Shown here piece after piece: positions 17,677-27,149 of a stretch of 64,000 bases of DNA; position 1 is the stretch's first letter, and every line of letters starts with the position of its first letter. The notes below the pieces were generated by a model, which was not told the origin of the DNA, ran no database searches, and worked only from the letters and a program-made list of their open reading frames with translations. Made by a program: the position numbers and the translations under genes. Origin of the DNA: Leucothrix arctica (lineage in GTDB: Bacteria > Pseudomonadota > Gammaproteobacteria > Thiotrichales > Thiotrichaceae); the NCBI RefSeq assembly GCF_003172895.1, contig NZ_QGKL01000029.1, forward strand, positions 124,001 through 188,000, written 5' to 3'.

Positions 17677-18342
17677 CTAAACTGTTTCTGCACACGCCTC
17701 ATACTCATCAAGTACCCACTCTTCCTGCTGTGCAGCAGCCAGCCACTCTTGCATTTCAGGTAGTGCTTTCATCGCTTTAGCCCAGTTATTAAAGGCAGGT
17801 GAAACGTCCAAGCCATAGCCCAACACGCGCCACATAACGGGTGCATACATCGCATCGACAATACCGAACTGACCACATAAGAAGTCACCTTCTGGCTTAT
17901 CAACCGCCTCAAACTTCGCCCATAAAGCAGCAATTCGCTCCAAATCACCTTGTATTAGCGCCAACTGCTCTTTAGATAAACGCTTATTGCTACGGCAGTT
18001 CATTGGGCAAGCTTGACGCAAATTCATAAAACCTGAGTGCATTTCACTACTCACACAACGCGCTAAGGTACGCAGCGAGGCACTTTCAGGCCACAACTGA
18101 CGGTCAGGATACACTTCAGCTAAGTGTTCCATGATCGCTAAACTATCCCAAACGATTGCACCATCATGTTCTAGTACCGGCACTTGTGCAGGAATAGCGA
18201 AGCGCTCGCCCAACTTATCCAAACTGTCACCGTGATAAAAAGGAAGAATGGTTTCTTCAAAAGGAATGTTCGCCACCTTCATCGCAATCCAAGTGCGTAG
18301 TGACCACGACGAGTAATTTTTATAAGCGATATAGAGGTGCAT
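17677..18342 (-). CDS. Glutathione S-transferase family protein
   Basis: 221 residues. The N-terminal thioredoxin-like domain has YSSWSLRTWIA with the activating Ser, the cis-Pro region QVPVLEHDG, and WDSLAIMEHLAE that binds the glutathione gamma-glutamyl group. An all-helical C-terminal domain follows with FGIVDAMYAPV, the N-capping Asp motif. The substrate is unknown; it probably conjugates or isomerises electrophiles in the cytosol. It is transcribed away from a LysR gene starting about 100 bases away, a layout suggesting that regulator once controlled it. Confidence 0.88.
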   Translation of the reverse strand: MHLYIAYKNYSSWSLRTWIAMKVANIPFEETILPFYHGDSLDKLGERFAIPAQVPVLEHDGAIVWDSLAIMEHLAEVYPDRQLWPESASLRTLARCVSSEMHSGFMNLRQACPMNCRSNKRLSKEQLALIQGDLERIAALWAKFEAVDKPEGDFLCGQFGIVDAMYAPVMWRVLGYGLDVSPAFNNWAKAMKALPEMQEWLAAAQQEEWVLDEYEACAETV

Positions 18343-18444
18343 ATTTAATTCCTTGCTTCAAATTTCAGAAGCGTTAACTATAGAATGGCAATAGAAACAT
18401 AAAAAGCGAATATTTCAGACTTAATCATTCGGATAATCAGCACA

Positions 18445-19324
18445 ATGACACCTCACCAAGTTCGAAGTTTATTAGCCGTTGCAGACCTTGGTAGTGTCAG
18501 ACTCGCTGCTAAATCCCTTCACCGTGCGCCATCCAGCATATCTGCTCAAATCAAAGAACTTAGCTTGGAGCTCGGTATCGACTTATTTGAGCCAGTGGGA
18601 CGACGTATCGTATTGAGTGCTGCTGGTAAGCAGCTATTACCTAGTTTTCGGCAGTTTAATTTACTGGTCAACGACATCACTCAAGAAGCCCAGAGCATTG
18701 CATACGAACCGAAAGGTGAATTAAAACTGTTCGCCCCTAGTTCAATGTGTATTTACCGTTTGCCAAAGCTGATTGAAGCACTTCAACCAGCTGCACCTCA
18801 AATTGAAGTTTTACTGACGCATGAGCCTTTCGATTATGTGCGAGCTTTACAGCATGGGGAGATTGATGCAGCCATCATCATGGAAACAGAGGAATCAGAA
18901 CAGTGGCACTATCATTATATAAACGATGAAGATGTGATTTATGTTTGTCACCCTCGAAGCTATCAAAAAAACAGCACTATCACTAGAAGCTTTATCGCAA
19001 CTGCCACTCATCACTACCGACCCTGACTGCAGTTATAGAATCCATGCGGAAGCTCACTTTAAAGCGCATAATTTGACCTTAAAGCCTCGTCAATCTTTTG
19101 CAAATGCAGAAGTTGTGCGCCGTTGTTTATTAGCAAACTTAGGGATAGGTTTGCTGCCGGCCTGTGTGGTCGAAGAAGACTTAGCGGATGGAAAGCTCAT
19201 GCAACTGAACGTGGAGAGCGTACCTTATAAGTTTCGCTCTTCGTTAATTTATCCTAAGAAGCGGAAGTGTTCGCCTAAGTTGTTAGCCTTGATTGATGTT
19301 ATAAATCACTACACGGACAAGTGA
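18445..19324 (+). pseudogene. LysR-family regulator with a +1 frameshift
   Basis: The first frame (18445-19026) gives the winged HTH (TPHQVRSLLAVADLGSVRLA) and the first half of the effector domain, then runs into unrelated residues and stops. The second frame, visible from 18941 to 19324, continues the domain with LEALSQLPLITTDPDCSYR and the FANAEVVRRCLLANLGIGLL block typical of LysR proteins. The switch falls on a run of seven A residues at 18965-18971. With six A residues the frame would read through smoothly to give about 292 residues. It could be a real inactivating mutation, a phase-variable tract, or a sequencing error. It is divergent from the GST gene. Confidence 0.8.
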
Positions 19325-19649
19325 TTGCGGGAAGGTAATCCAACTGCTTCTCACGGAATAACGCAAATGCCAATTGCACTTTATCATCTACATAACCGAT
19401 AGCATCCGCGTCGGTATCTAGTGACTGAGACTCTTTAGATTCGTACAACCAGCCACCACAACCAAAACCTACCATTGGTAAATCTGCTGGCTCAATAGAG
19501 GGATCTTCTGCTATTTCTACAAGCAATACATTACTTTTTAGCTGCAAGTACCATGAGTATCCATTTACACGTCCACGGGCTTTAGTCTGAGCGCCTAATA
19601 CTAAGTGCCCAGACCAATTTTCACCGGTGATTTTAAGCGTATCAGCCAT
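19299..19649 (-). CDS. Small uncharacterised protein coupled to glpK
   Basis: About 116 residues from an ATG at 19649 that overlaps the glpK stop (ATGGCTGA), which argues for translational coupling; a longer upstream start inside glpK is less likely. No domain is recognised. The sequence is soluble and acidic with two cysteine-containing patches (GFGCGGW and TCPCSDL). It may have a beta-rich fold. Its position at the end of the glycerol operon suggests an accessory role in glycerol metabolism, but that is only context. The 3' end overlaps the convergent broken LysR gene by 26 bases. Confidence 0.65.
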   Translation of the reverse strand: MADTLKITGENWSGHLVLGAQTKARGRVNGYSWYLQLKSNVLLVEIAEDPSIEPADLPMVGFGCGGWLYESKESQSLDTDADAIGYVDDKVQLAFALFREKQLDYLPAITCPCSDL

Positions 19650-21138
19650 AGCTAATCGTACTCTCAACCGCCCGCTTCCAACCATCATACTTCTTAGCTC
19701 TAAGCTGCTCATCTATCAATGATTTAAAGCTTCTGTCCAAAGCCCACTCTTTCGCAAACTGCGCAGGCTCAGGATACAAACCCGACTGATACCCCGCCAA
19801 ATAAGCAACACCCAGAGCAGTCGTCTCCAACACTGTCGGACGGTCAACTTCACAATCCAACATATCCGCCAAAAACTGCATCGTCCAATTAGATGCTGTC
19901 ATTCCACCATCCACTCGCAACACCAACTCAGTATCCTGCAATTCGCCACTATCCGCTCGCATCGCATCAATCAAATCTAAGGTTTGATAAGCCACACTCT
20001 CAAGCGCTGCACGGGAAAACTCATTTGGCCCTGTATTTCGAGTAATGCCAAACATCGCACCACGCACATTTGGGTTCCAATAAGGCGCACCTAAACCAAC
20101 AAATGCAGGGACTAAATACACGTCTTCTTTCGGGTCAGCCGCCTTTGCCATTGCCTCTGTTTCAGAGGCTTCTTCGATCACACCAATACCATCACGCAAC
20201 CATTGAACAGCCGCACCCGCTATAAATATTGAGCCTTCTAATGCGTAAACCGTCTTACCATCAAGTTGATAAGCGATGGTTGTTAATAGATTATTTTTAG
20301 ACGTTACTGCTTTGTCGCCAGTATTAACCATGGCGAAACAGCCTGTGCCATAAGTGGACTTCATCATGCCCGGTTCAAAACACGCTTGCCCGACCATAGC
20401 TGCGTGTTGATCACCCGCAACCCCACCGATGTGAATTGCCGCACCCAACTCTGACTCTGCACAGTGACCAAAGTCAGCAGAGCTATCTTTCACTTTTGGC
20501 AATAAGCTTTTAGGAATTTCAAACGTCGTGAGAATCTCGTCATCCCACTGTCCTTCGTGGATGTTGTAAAGCATCGTACGACTCGCATTACTCGCATCCG
20601 TGACATGGTGTTTGCCACCCGTCAGTTTCCAGATCAGCCACGTGTCTACCGTCCCTGTATATAACTCACCATTGGCTGCGCGCTCTTTTGCACCGTCTAC
20701 GTTTTTAAGCAACCAATGTAGTTTTGTACCGCTGAAATAGGGGTCGGCACGTAAGCCTGTTTTCTCAGTAATCATGGCTTCTAAGCCCTGATCTTTTAAG
20801 CTTTGACAGAAGTCTGCAGTGCGGCGGTCTTGCCAAACGATGGCGTTATACAGTGGTTCGCCCGTGATTCTATCCCATAGCACTAAGGTTTCACGCTGAT
20901 TAGTGATACCGATACTCGCGATATCTGAAGGCATTAAACCTGCTTCTTTTATCGCTTGAGCAAACGTCGATTTAACCGTATTAACTAAGTCACTTGGATC
21001 GTGTTCAACCCAGCCAGAGTTAGGGAAATGCTGAGTAAACTCTTCTTGCGCGCTAGCAATCGCCTTTAAGTCTTTATCAAAAATAATACAACGGGTAGAG
21101 GTCGTGCCTTGATCGATAGCTGCAATAAAATGACTCAT
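19642..21138 (-). CDS. glpK: Glycerol kinase
   Basis: 498 residues, the standard GlpK length. FGGY-kinase motifs are all present: [15 protein letters not shown] at the N-terminus, TNQRET, VWQDRRT, the [10 protein letters not shown] segment, STYGTGCF, and [15 protein letters not shown]. It phosphorylates glycerol to sn-glycerol 3-phosphate in the cytosol, supplying GlpD. It is downstream of the uptake genes in the glp operon, but an intrinsic terminator separates it from glpV, so its level may be set by read-through or an extra promoter. Confidence 0.97.
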   Translation of the reverse strand: MSHFIAAIDQGTTSTRCIIFDKDLKAIASAQEEFTQHFPNSGWVEHDPSDLVNTVKSTFAQAIKEAGLMPSDIASIGITNQRETLVLWDRITGEPLYNAIVWQDRRTADFCQSLKDQGLEAMITEKTGLRADPYFSGTKLHWLLKNVDGAKERAANGELYTGTVDTWLIWKLTGGKHHVTDASNASRTMLYNIHEGQWDDEILTTFEIPKSLLPKVKDSSADFGHCAESELGAAIHIGGVAGDQHAAMVGQACFEPGMMKSTYGTGCFAMVNTGDKAVTSKNNLLTTIAYQLDGKTVYALEGSIFIAGAAVQWLRDGIGVIEEASETEAMAKAADPKEDVYLVPAFVGLGAPYWNPNVRGAMFGITRNTGPNEFSRAALESVAYQTLDLIDAMRADSGELQDTELVLRVDGGMTASNWTMQFLADMLDCEVDRPTVLETTALGVAYLAGYQSGLYPEPAQFAKEWALDRSFKSLIDEQLRAKKYDGWKRAVESTISYG

Positions 21139-21161
21139 ATTTTCTCCTACTTCAAACGTAC

Positions 21162-21195
21162 AAAAAAGGGACTAGCGCCGTGGCGCTAGTCCCTT
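21162..21195 (-). terminator. Intrinsic terminator between glpV and glpK
   Basis: On the minus strand AAGGGACTAGCGCC and GGCGCTAGTCCCTT form a 14-base-pair stem with a tiny loop, followed by a T-run (six A on the plus strand at 21162-21167). It lies 26 bases past the glpV stop and about 24 bases before glpK. Confidence 0.88.
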
Positions 21196-21220
21196 AGTTT
21201 AACTCAAGTTTTAAAACTAA

Positions 21221-22936
21221 TTAACTCTTAGTCCAAGACTTGATCAACTCATCATAATCGATGGTTTCTGGCTTTGGCTTTTCATTGCTAAGCTTCGCTT
21301 TTGGCGAGCCCGGCTGGCTTAACCAGTAGTCACGAGATTTCTTCTCGTTCAACTTAGGACCACAGTCACCCTGTACATTTGCTCGCTCCAAACGACTCAT
21401 GATTTTGTCCTGAGCTTCAGCCAATGACGTCATTGCTTCTTGAGGTGTTTTCGCACCTGATGAAGCATCACCAATGTTCTGCCACCAAAGCTGCGCTAGC
21501 TTAGGATAGTCAGGAACGTTAATACCAGTAGGCGACCACTGTAGACGAGCTGGCGAACGATAGAATTCAACCAAACCACCTAACTTAGGCGCACGTTCAG
21601 TGAAACTTTCATGCTGAATATCACTCTCACGAACGAACGTTAAACCGACGTGACTCTTCTTCAAAGAAACCGTCTTAGACACAACAAACTGTGCATACAA
21701 CCACGCCGCTTTACGACGCTCAGGTGGTGTGTTCTTCATTAATGTCCAAGAACCTGCATCCTGATAGCCTAGCTTCTGACCTTCTTCCCAGTACGCGCCA
21801 TGAGGTGAAGGAGCCATACGCCACTTAGGCGTACCATCTTCATTCATAACAGCCTTTGCACCTTCTGGATCAACCAATGATGCTGTAAATGCTGTGTACC
21901 AGAAAATCTGTTGAGCAACACCACCCTGACTTGGCACAGGGCCAGACTCCGAGAATGTCATCCCTTGTGCATTTGGTGGCGCAAATTTCTTTAACCACTC
22001 AACGTACTTAGTCACAGAGTAGACCGCCGCTGGGCCGTCTGTTGCACCACCACGCTCAACTGTTGAGCCGACTGGACGACAACCTTCTGCACGAATCCCC
22101 CACTCATCAACTGGCAAACCGTTTGGAATACCTTTGTCTCCAGCACCTGCCATTGACAACCAAGCATCGGTGAAACGCCATCCTAGTGATGGATCTTTCT
22201 TACCGTAGTCCATGTGACCGTAGAACTTCTCACCATCAATCTCACGACCCGTAAAGAACTCAGCGATGTCCTCATAAGCAGACCAGTTAACTGGCACACC
22301 TAAGTCATAACCATACTTCGCTTTAAAGTCAGCTTTGATGTCTTCGCGCTTAAACAGGTCATAACGGAACCAGTAAAGATTAGCGAACTGCTGATCAGGA
22401 AGCTGGTAAAGCTTGCCGTCTGGGCCTGTTGTAAATGACGTACCAATGAAGTCTTTGATGTCCAGCATTGGGTTAGTAACATCTTTACCATCACCAACCA
22501 TATAGTCAGATAAAGGTACAACTTGCTGGTAACGATAATGCGTTCCGATCAAGTCTGAGTCATTGATGTAAGCATCGTAGATACTCTTACCCGATTGCAT
22601 TTCAGTTTGCAGTTTTTCAACCACATCACCTTCACCAATCAGGTCATGAGTGACTTCAATACCTGTAATTTCTGCAAAGGCTTTAGCTAGCGTCTTTGCT
22701 TCGTACTCATGCGTTGCAATCGTCTCTGACACAACATTGATCTTCATGCCTTTGAAAGGCTTAGCAGCGTCAATAAACCACTGCATCTCTTTCAGCTGAT
22801 CATCCTGTGACAGGGTTGATGGTTGAAACTCTTCCGTTACTAGACGCTTAGCCGCGTCCATATCTGCCATCGTCACCTGCGAGTAGCCTGAAAACAGGAC
22901 TGCTGCAATGACCGTTGATAACAATTTAACTTTCAT
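21221..22936 (-). CDS. glpV: Glycerol ABC transporter substrate-binding protein
   Basis: About 571 residues from the ATG at 22936, chosen for its GGAGGAAGG Shine-Dalgarno and the signal peptide that follows (MKVKLLSTVIAAVLFSGYS). The longer frame to 23056 adds 40 residues lying within the glpU gene and is rejected. It is a large periplasmic binding protein of the extracellular-solute family 1 fold, with EFQPSTLS and INVVSETIATHEYEAK typical of the glycerol-binding GlpV of alphaproteobacteria. It delivers glycerol to the GlpPQ permease. Position between glpU and glpK matches the known gene order. Confidence 0.88.
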   Translation of the reverse strand: MKVKLLSTVIAAVLFSGYSQVTMADMDAAKRLVTEEFQPSTLSQDDQLKEMQWFIDAAKPFKGMKINVVSETIATHEYEAKTLAKAFAEITGIEVTHDLIGEGDVVEKLQTEMQSGKSIYDAYINDSDLIGTHYRYQQVVPLSDYMVGDGKDVTNPMLDIKDFIGTSFTTGPDGKLYQLPDQQFANLYWFRYDLFKREDIKADFKAKYGYDLGVPVNWSAYEDIAEFFTGREIDGEKFYGHMDYGKKDPSLGWRFTDAWLSMAGAGDKGIPNGLPVDEWGIRAEGCRPVGSTVERGGATDGPAAVYSVTKYVEWLKKFAPPNAQGMTFSESGPVPSQGGVAQQIFWYTAFTASLVDPEGAKAVMNEDGTPKWRMAPSPHGAYWEEGQKLGYQDAGSWTLMKNTPPERRKAAWLYAQFVVSKTVSLKKSHVGLTFVRESDIQHESFTERAPKLGGLVEFYRSPARLQWSPTGINVPDYPKLAQLWWQNIGDASSGAKTPQEAMTSLAEAQDKIMSRLERANVQGDCGPKLNEKKSRDYWLSQPGSPKAKLSNEKPKPETIDYDELIKSWTKS

Positions 22937-22962
22937 TTTCCTTCCTCCGTGATTACGATTTT

Positions 22963-23241
22963 TTACACCCAACGAAATACACAAAACGCGTAGATGCAAC
23001 ACACTAACAATGCCCACCACAACGGTGAACCAAACATTGCCAACCAACCTAAACAAATAAATGCGCTGCCTAGCAATGACATAAATAACCGGTCGCCCGG
23101 TGTTGTTTCGAACCGCAAGATGCCCATTTTTGGCGACTGCGGATACTTAATTGAAAAGATCGTCATACCGATCAGTGCTAACACGATAGAGCCGAAAAAC
23201 GCGCCGGTCTGCCATGTCCATCCCATCCAAGCTAAATCCAT
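22963..23241 (-). CDS. glpU: Small membrane protein of glycerol ABC operon (DUF2160)
   Basis: 92 residues with three hydrophobic segments. It begins MDLAWMGWTWQT, and FETTPGDRLFMSLLG is the conserved block of DUF2160 proteins that accompany glycerol ABC transporters. Its exact role is unknown; it may support the permease. It lies between the second permease gene and the binding-protein gene, as in the rhizobial glpSTPQUV operon. Confidence 0.85.
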   Translation of the reverse strand: MDLAWMGWTWQTGAFFGSIVLALIGMTIFSIKYPQSPKMGILRFETTPGDRLFMSLLGSAFICLGWLAMFGSPLWWALLVCCIYAFCVFRWV

Positions 23242-23252
23242 ATCTAATCCTC

Positions 23253-24056
23253 CTAGACGCGGCCTAAGGCAAAGCCTTTAGCGATGTAGTTTCGAACAAA
23301 GTAAATAACCAATGCACCCGGTACGATTGTCAAAATACCTGCTGCGGCAAGCACTCCCCAGTCCATCCCCGCGGCGGAAACGGTTCGTGTCATGGTTGCA
23401 GCAATTGGCTTTGCAACTACCGACGTCAAGGTACGTGCAAGCAGTAACTCTACCCATGAGAACATGAAGCAGAAGAACGCCACTACACCGATACCTGATG
23501 CAATCAATGGCATGAAAATACGCGTGAAGAATCGTGTAAAGCTGTAGCCATCAAGGTAAGCCGTCTCATCTATTTCCTTTGGAACACCAGACATAAAGCC
23601 TTCCAAAATCCATACCGCTAACGGTACGTTAAACAGACAGTGAGCCAGTGCTACCGCAATGTGTGTGTCAAACAAACCTACCGAGCTGTAAAGCTGGAAA
23701 AATGGCAATGCAAATACTGCAGGTGGTGCCATACGATTTGTTAGCAACCAGAAGAACAAGTGCTTATCACCCATGAAACGGTAGCGAGAAAAAGCATAAG
23801 CTGCGGGTAGTGCCACACAGATCGAGATTACCGTGTTCATCAACACATAAGTAATGGAGTTGATGTAACCCGAGTACCAACTTTTGTCGGTAAAAATCGT
23901 CATGTAGTTTTCAAAGGTGAGATTTTGAGGCCATAGCGAGAAGCTATTTAAAATCTCGTTATTAGTCTTCAAACTCATGTTCAGCAACCAGTAAATCGGC
24001 AGCATCAAGAACAGGATATAGAGGAACATCACCATACCACTTTTAGTCACTTTCAT
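23253..24056 (-). CDS. glpQ: Glycerol ABC transporter permease GlpQ
   Basis: 267 residues with six membrane segments. The EAA loop involved in ATPase contact is at EIDETAYLDGYSFTRFFTRI. It belongs to the MalG/UgpE-like inner-membrane component family, the second permease of the glycerol importer. It starts three bases after the glpP stop. The name follows rhizobial GlpQ and is not the E. coli glycerophosphodiesterase of the same symbol. Confidence 0.88.
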   Translation of the reverse strand: MKVTKSGMVMFLYILFLMLPIYWLLNMSLKTNNEILNSFSLWPQNLTFENYMTIFTDKSWYSGYINSITYVLMNTVISICVALPAAYAFSRYRFMGDKHLFFWLLTNRMAPPAVFALPFFQLYSSVGLFDTHIAVALAHCLFNVPLAVWILEGFMSGVPKEIDETAYLDGYSFTRFFTRIFMPLIASGIGVVAFFCFMFSWVELLLARTLTSVVAKPIAATMTRTVSAAGMDWGVLAAAGILTIVPGALVIYFVRNYIAKGFALGRV

Positions 24057-24059
24057 AGT

Positions 24060-24929
24060 TTAGCCCTCCTTCTTGTCTAGGCTGTTCATCACGGTGTAGA
24101 AGATGAAACTCATTAACAAAATAATTAAGAAATAGATCAACGAGAACGCTGCTGCAGGGCCAAGGTCAAACTGACCGATTGCCATTTTCACTAAGTCTAT
24201 TGATAAGAATGTGGTCGAGTTTCCTGGGCCACCACCGGTTAATACAAACGGCTCGGTGTAGATCATGAAGCTGTCCATAAAGCGCAGTAACACTGCGATT
24301 AGCAACACTCCATGCATCTTGGGTAGCTGGATATAGCGGAACGTTGCCCACTTACTCGCACCATCGATACGGGCTGCTTGGTAGTAAGCTTCAGGGATAG
24401 ATTGCAAACCTGCAAAACAAAGCAGTGCAACCAGTGACGTCCAGTGCCACACGTCCATTACAATAATGGTGATCCATGCATCAACTGCATTTTGTGTGTA
24501 GTTATAGTCGAGGCCGAGTGCGGCAATGGATGCACCGAGTAAACCGATATCAGCACGCCCGAAGATCTGCCAGATCGTTCCTACTACGTTCAAAGGAATC
24601 AGTAACGGCAGTGAGATCAGTACTAAACACAGTGACGACTTCCAACCTTTTGACGGCAAGTTCATGGCAATAAAAATACCGAGCGGCACTTCAATCGCAA
24701 GAATAATAGTACTGAATAAGAACTGACGACCCAACGCATCATGGAAGCGCGATGAGGTCATGATTTCTTCAAACCACTCAAATCCTGCAAAGAAGAATTG
24801 GTTGTTACCAAAGGTATCTTGAATCGAATAATTCACTACCGTCATCAACGGTAATAGCGCACTAAAGGCGACCAGTATCACCACTGGTAACACCATAAAC
24901 CACGCTTTGTTATTCCATGTTTTAGTCAT
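24060..24929 (-). CDS. glpP: Glycerol ABC transporter permease GlpP
   Basis: 289 residues with six membrane segments and a long first periplasmic loop (NYSIQDTFGNNQFFF). The EAA loop is at IPEAYYQAARIDGASKWATF. It is MalF/UgpA-like and pairs with GlpQ. The ATG at 24929 overlaps the end of glpT by eight bases, indicating coupled translation. Later residues include LTGGGPGNSTTFLSI, common to sugar and polyol permeases. Confidence 0.88.
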   Translation of the reverse strand: MTKTWNNKAWFMVLPVVILVAFSALLPLMTVVNYSIQDTFGNNQFFFAGFEWFEEIMTSSRFHDALGRQFLFSTIILAIEVPLGIFIAMNLPSKGWKSSLCLVLISLPLLIPLNVVGTIWQIFGRADIGLLGASIAALGLDYNYTQNAVDAWITIIVMDVWHWTSLVALLCFAGLQSIPEAYYQAARIDGASKWATFRYIQLPKMHGVLLIAVLLRFMDSFMIYTEPFVLTGGGPGNSTTFLSIDLVKMAIGQFDLGPAAAFSLIYFLIILLMSFIFYTVMNSLDKKEG

Positions 24930-26016
24930 GAGACAACCCTCCTTCGACTAGCCAATCATTGGAATAGATATTGATACGGCTCTGATCGAAGACCATGTTA
25001 GTAAAATCATCGGTAATAGCGACGTTTTCAGGAACGATCGCGCTAACGTCATTACCATTAAAATCAACATGAACAATTTTATGACGACCAATATCTTCGA
25101 TGCGTTTAACACTTACTTTGAAGCTACCCGCACTCGGTGCTGCACTTAACGTGACAAACTCCGGACGAATACCAAGCTCCACTTTGTCGCTGTCTTTAAT
25201 CTCATAGCTTGCTGCTAACTCAACCGTTTCACCTGCGATAACTGCCTGCGAACCAGTAATTTTAGCGTCTATAAAGTTCATACCTGGACTGCCGATAAAG
25301 TATCCAACAAAAGTATGTTGTGGCTTATCGAACAACTCTTCTGGCGTACCGATTTGAACAACATAACCGTCATGCATCACGACGACTTTATCTGCAAAAG
25401 TCAGTGCTTCTGTTTGGTCATGTGTTACATAAATCATTGTACGTTTTAAACGTAAGTGCAGTGATTTCAACTGCATACGTAAAAGCCATTTTAGGTGTGG
25501 ATCGATTACTGTTAGCGGTTCATCAAACAAGATAGCAGCAACGTTTTCGCGCACTAAACCACGCCCTAGAGAGATCTTTTGTTTAGCATCCGCAGTTAAA
25601 CCACGGGCCTTTTTATTCAAGACATCCGTCATTTCCAGTATTTCAGCGATGTTTAGCACACGCTCTTTTATGGTTGCTTCGTCATGCCCACGATTACGCA
25701 ATGGAAACGCCAAGTTGTCATATACAGACATCGTGTCATAAACAACTGGGAACTGAAAAACCTGAGCAATGTGACGTTCTTCTGTTGGAAGATTAGTAAC
25801 ATCCACGCCGTCAAATAAGACCTGCCCTTTACTCGGATGTAGTAACCCAGAAATAATATTGAGTAAGGTAGACTTACCACAACCCGACGCACCTAGTAGC
25901 GCATACGCTTTGCCGTCTTCCCAAACGTGATCGATTTGTTTTAGTGCGTAATGACCTTCTTCCGAAGCATTCGGGTCATAACTATGCGCTAAACCTTTTA
26001 AGTGAATTTCTGCCAT
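24922..26016 (-). CDS. glpT: Glycerol ABC transporter ATP-binding protein GlpT
   Basis: 364 residues. Walker A GASGCGKST, Q-loop VFQFPVVYD, and Walker B AAILFDEPLTVID, followed by a C-terminal TOBE-like regulatory domain (ELGIRPEFV). The ABC signature LSGGQ is degenerate: the corresponding place reads LTADAKQKISLGRGL. This matches the known asymmetry in which GlpT-type subunits carry a divergent signature and partner the canonical GlpS. The name is rhizobial GlpT, not the E. coli glycerol-3-phosphate antiporter. Confidence 0.87.
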   Translation of the reverse strand: MAEIHLKGLAHSYDPNASEEGHYALKQIDHVWEDGKAYALLGASGCGKSTLLNIISGLLHPSKGQVLFDGVDVTNLPTEERHIAQVFQFPVVYDTMSVYDNLAFPLRNRGHDEATIKERVLNIAEILEMTDVLNKKARGLTADAKQKISLGRGLVRENVAAILFDEPLTVIDPHLKWLLRMQLKSLHLRLKRTMIYVTHDQTEALTFADKVVVMHDGYVVQIGTPEELFDKPQHTFVGYFIGSPGMNFIDAKITGSQAVIAGETVELAASYEIKDSDKVELGIRPEFVTLSAAPSAGSFKVSVKRIEDIGRHKIVHVDFNGNDVSAIVPENVAITDDFTNMVFDQSRINIYSNDWLVEGGLSHD

Positions 26017-26022
26017 AGCTTT

Positions 26023-27111
26023 CTATGCCACCTTCGCTAGTTCTGGTGCGCGCACCATTTGTTCGTTTTCATCAAAGATATAAGCATTCGATGGGTCAAC
26101 ATAAACCGTCAATGTTGATCCTGACTCTGGGTGATGAATACCGTGTGCCAAAGAGACCCAGCGCTGATCACCATGTAGTAGATGAACGAAGCTTTCTGAG
26201 CCCGTGATTTCAACGACGCTAACAGTCACTTCAATGGCTAAAGCATCATCGCTAGGACGGTGCAGCATTAAGTGGTTTGGGCGAATACCGACCGTATATT
26301 GGCCATTATCTAACGTAGTAAAAGCACCTGTTGCAGTACGTGTCTGCTCACCTTGGACATGTAACTCCCCCCCTTGTTTGGTGATTTTTAAGAAGTTCAT
26401 GGGTGGTTCAGAGAATACGCGAGCGGTCGTCATATCTTTTGGATTACGGTAGACGTCTAGTGTTTTTCCGAACTGTGCGATTCTGCCTTCGGACATCGCT
26501 ACCGTGTTACCACCTAGCAATAGTGCTTCGGTTGGCTCAGTCGTCGCATAAACAAATACGGCACCTGACTCGGTGAATATTTTTGGCATTTCTTCACGAA
26601 GCTCTTCGCGAAGTTTATAATCTAGGTTAGCCAATGGCTCATCAAGCAGCACTAAGTCTGCATCTTTAACCAAGGCTCTGGCGAGTGCACAACGCTGTTG
26701 CTGTCCACCTGATAACTCCAACGGCTTACGCTGTAGCATCGGCGTTAGCTTCATCAACTCTGAAGCTTCCATGACTTTTTTATCAATGGCTTTATTACTT
26801 AAACCACGAATGCGGAGAGGAGATGCAATGTTCTCGTAAACCGTCATCGCAGGATAATTAATGAACTGCTGGTACACCATCGCAATATTGCGTTTTTGTA
26901 CAGGCACGTCATTCATTCTGTCGCCATTCCAAGAGATATCTCCCGTCGTCGGCTTATCCAGTCCCGCCATTAAACGCATTAGGCTCGTCTTACCCGCTTG
27001 AGTAGGACCTAATAATACGTTTAGGCTTCCTGCGGTTAAGGTCAGGTCGAGTGGGTAAATATGTGTATTACCGCCAACGACACTGGATACCTGTTCCAGC
27101 TTAAAGCTCAT
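26023..27111 (-). CDS. glpS: Glycerol ABC transporter ATP-binding protein GlpS
   Basis: 362 residues. Walker A is GPTQAGKTSL, the Q-loop is VYQQFINYP, the signature LELSGGQQQRCALARAL is intact, and Walker B is LVLLDEPLANLD. The usual switch histidine reads ATTEPTEAL, where canonical importers have a His after the strand, so this subunit may lack it. A TOBE domain follows (VGIRPNHLML). It has an AAGGAGG Shine-Dalgarno and is six bases upstream of glpT. Together they form the heteromeric ATPase of the glycerol importer. Confidence 0.88.
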   Translation of the reverse strand: MSFKLEQVSSVVGGNTHIYPLDLTLTAGSLNVLLGPTQAGKTSLMRLMAGLDKPTTGDISWNGDRMNDVPVQKRNIAMVYQQFINYPAMTVYENIASPLRIRGLSNKAIDKKVMEASELMKLTPMLQRKPLELSGGQQQRCALARALVKDADLVLLDEPLANLDYKLREELREEMPKIFTESGAVFVYATTEPTEALLLGGNTVAMSEGRIAQFGKTLDVYRNPKDMTTARVFSEPPMNFLKITKQGGELHVQGEQTRTATGAFTTLDNGQYTVGIRPNHLMLHRPSDDALAIEVTVSVVEITGSESFVHLLHGDQRWVSLAHGIHHPESGSTLTVYVDPSNAYIFDENEQMVRAPELAKVA

Positions 27112-27149
27112 GCTCTCTCCTCCTTGTAATTACTTAACGCTAAATATCG

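Noticed and set aside
18950-18980. Programmed frameshifting in the LysR gene
   Set aside because: The shift needed is +1 at an A-run without a stimulatory structure or rare-codon pause; a simple insertion explains it better.
22936-23056. Long N-terminal extension of glpV
   Set aside because: It overlaps glpU, lacks signal-peptide character and a ribosome-binding site; the ATG at 22936 has both.
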